A stretch of DNA of 64,000 nucleotides from Sinorhizobium psoraleae (GTDB lineage Bacteria; Pseudomonadota; Alphaproteobacteria; Rhizobiales; Rhizobiaceae): contig NZ_JABEKV010000002.1 in assembly GCF_013283645.1 (NCBI RefSeq), positions 1,061,798-1,125,797 on the forward strand, read 5' to 3'. Shown piece after piece: positions 63,581 through 64,000 of this stretch (positions are counted from its first letter, which is position 1; each line of letters starts with the position of its first letter). A program made the translations under genes and the position numbers. The notes beneath the pieces are model-generated. The model did no database searches. It saw only the letters and a program-made list of their open reading frames with translations, and was not told the origin of the DNA.

Positions 63581-64000
63581 GAAACGCCGCTCCCTTCGCT
63601 GTCGGCACTGCGCGCCTTCGAAGCGGCCGCGCGCAATCTGAGCGTGACGTTGGCCGCCCGCGAGCTCAACGTGACGCCGGGCGCCGTGAGCCTGCAGGTG
63701 CGCGAGCTGGAGACTGCACTTGCGGTGAAACTGTTCGAGCGCCGCCCGCGGCAGCTTGTGCTGACCGATGAGGGAAATGCCTATTTCGCGACGCTGAGGC
63801 GCGCCTTTCGGATGATCCGCGAGGCGACCGAAGACCTTGCCGCCCGCAACCGGGCGCCGGTGCTGACGATCAGTTGCACGCCGACTTTCGCCGCCCAGTG
63901 GCTCGTGCCACGTCTCGACGATTTCGAGAAGAACATGCCGGGTATCGACGTGCGTCTCAATGCCTCGAACCGGCTGACGGACTTCGACAGGGATGCGGTC
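63578..64000 (+). CDS. LysR-family transcriptional regulator, cut by the window end
   Basis: The first 141 codons are present and in frame to the last base. The start METPLPSLSALRAFEAAARN leads into the LysR helix-turn-helix (LSVTLAARELNVTPGAVSLQ, VRELETALAVKLFERRPR). The linker and the start of the effector domain follow (VLTISCTPTFAAQWLVPRLD, GIDVRLNASNRLTDF), which look like the GcvA subgroup. It is divergent from the exporter gene, and regulation of that exporter is the simplest assumption. Confidence 0.92.
   Translation, partial: METPLPSLSALRAFEAAARNLSVTLAARELNVTPGAVSLQVRELETALAVKLFERRPRQLVLTDEGNAYFATLRRAFRMIREATEDLAARNRAPVLTISCTPTFAAQWLVPRLDDFEKNMPGIDVRLNASNRLTDFDRDAV

Noticed and set aside
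1-64000. tRNA, rRNA, prophage, transposase or origin
   Set aside because: I saw no cloverleaf-type sequence, no rRNA signature, no integrase or transposase motif and no DnaA-box cluster. A search with tRNAscan-SE and Infernal would be decisive.

Overview
The window is chromosomal DNA of a GC-rich alphaproteobacterium, almost certainly a Sinorhizobium/Ensifer. Three things point there. The gene order (dapE, truA-fmt-def, a choline-type chemoreceptor, metK-phrR-lnt, ybeY-phoH-miaB-olsA, glnD-mutS-tme-olsB, lptC-lptA-lptB-rpoN-hpf-ptsN, grpE-hrcA-rph-rdgB-hemW) matches the S. meliloti chromosome as I remember it. The ornithine-lipid genes and the two-domain malic enzyme are typical of rhizobia. 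The gaps carry the palindromic intergenic mosaic repeats of this group. I cannot decide the species. I see no rRNA, tRNA, phage, IS element or CRISPR array, so this is mostly core genome.

Layout. 1-5.5 kb: lysine/peptidoglycan precursor synthesis (dapE), a membrane protein, and a minus-strand translation set (def, fmt, truA), then rmuC. 5.6-10.3 kb: ribokinase, a chemoreceptor and a nucleoside hydrolase. 10.4-11.3 kb: a small heat-shock protein with an apparent RpoH promoter and RNA thermometer, plus DUF1150. 11.4-16 kb: trmB, metK (with a candidate SAM-cycle operator), the acid-response regulator phrR and lnt/actA. 16.4-24.3 kb: a long minus-strand run from uspA through nfuA, tsaB, rimI, olsA, miaB, phoH and ybeY to a CBS-domain protein. 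24.3-33.4 kb: trpS, a VOC protein, murJ, glnD, mutS.

33.5-39.4 kb: malic enzyme tme, a candidate small RNA, olsB with a candidate Pho box, and a hybrid histidine kinase. 39.4-42 kb: lspA and two RNA methyltransferases joined by 4-nt overlaps. 42-50 kb: coxG-like gene, lapA-like gene, ihfB, sppA, then the LPS export genes lptC-lptA-lptB leading into rpoN, hpf and ptsN. 50-53 kb: a LuxR-type regulator divergent from a dehydrogenase and an aldonolactone-oxidase-like flavoenzyme. 53-58.3 kb: grpE, hrcA, rph, VOC, rdgB, hemW.

58.4-64 kb is the most accessory part. It has a GST and a minus-strand operon made of a DGPF/YCII protein, an ECF42-type sigma factor with a TPR-like tail, an SRPBCC/AHSA1 protein and a SnoaL-VOC fusion, headed by a promoter that looks like the sigma factor's own target. 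A DMT exporter divergent from a LysR regulator (cut by the window end) closes the window. The best leads are this ECF module, the heat-shock leader at 10.46-10.55 kb, the candidate small RNA at 35.9 kb and a nested repeat insertion upstream of glnD.
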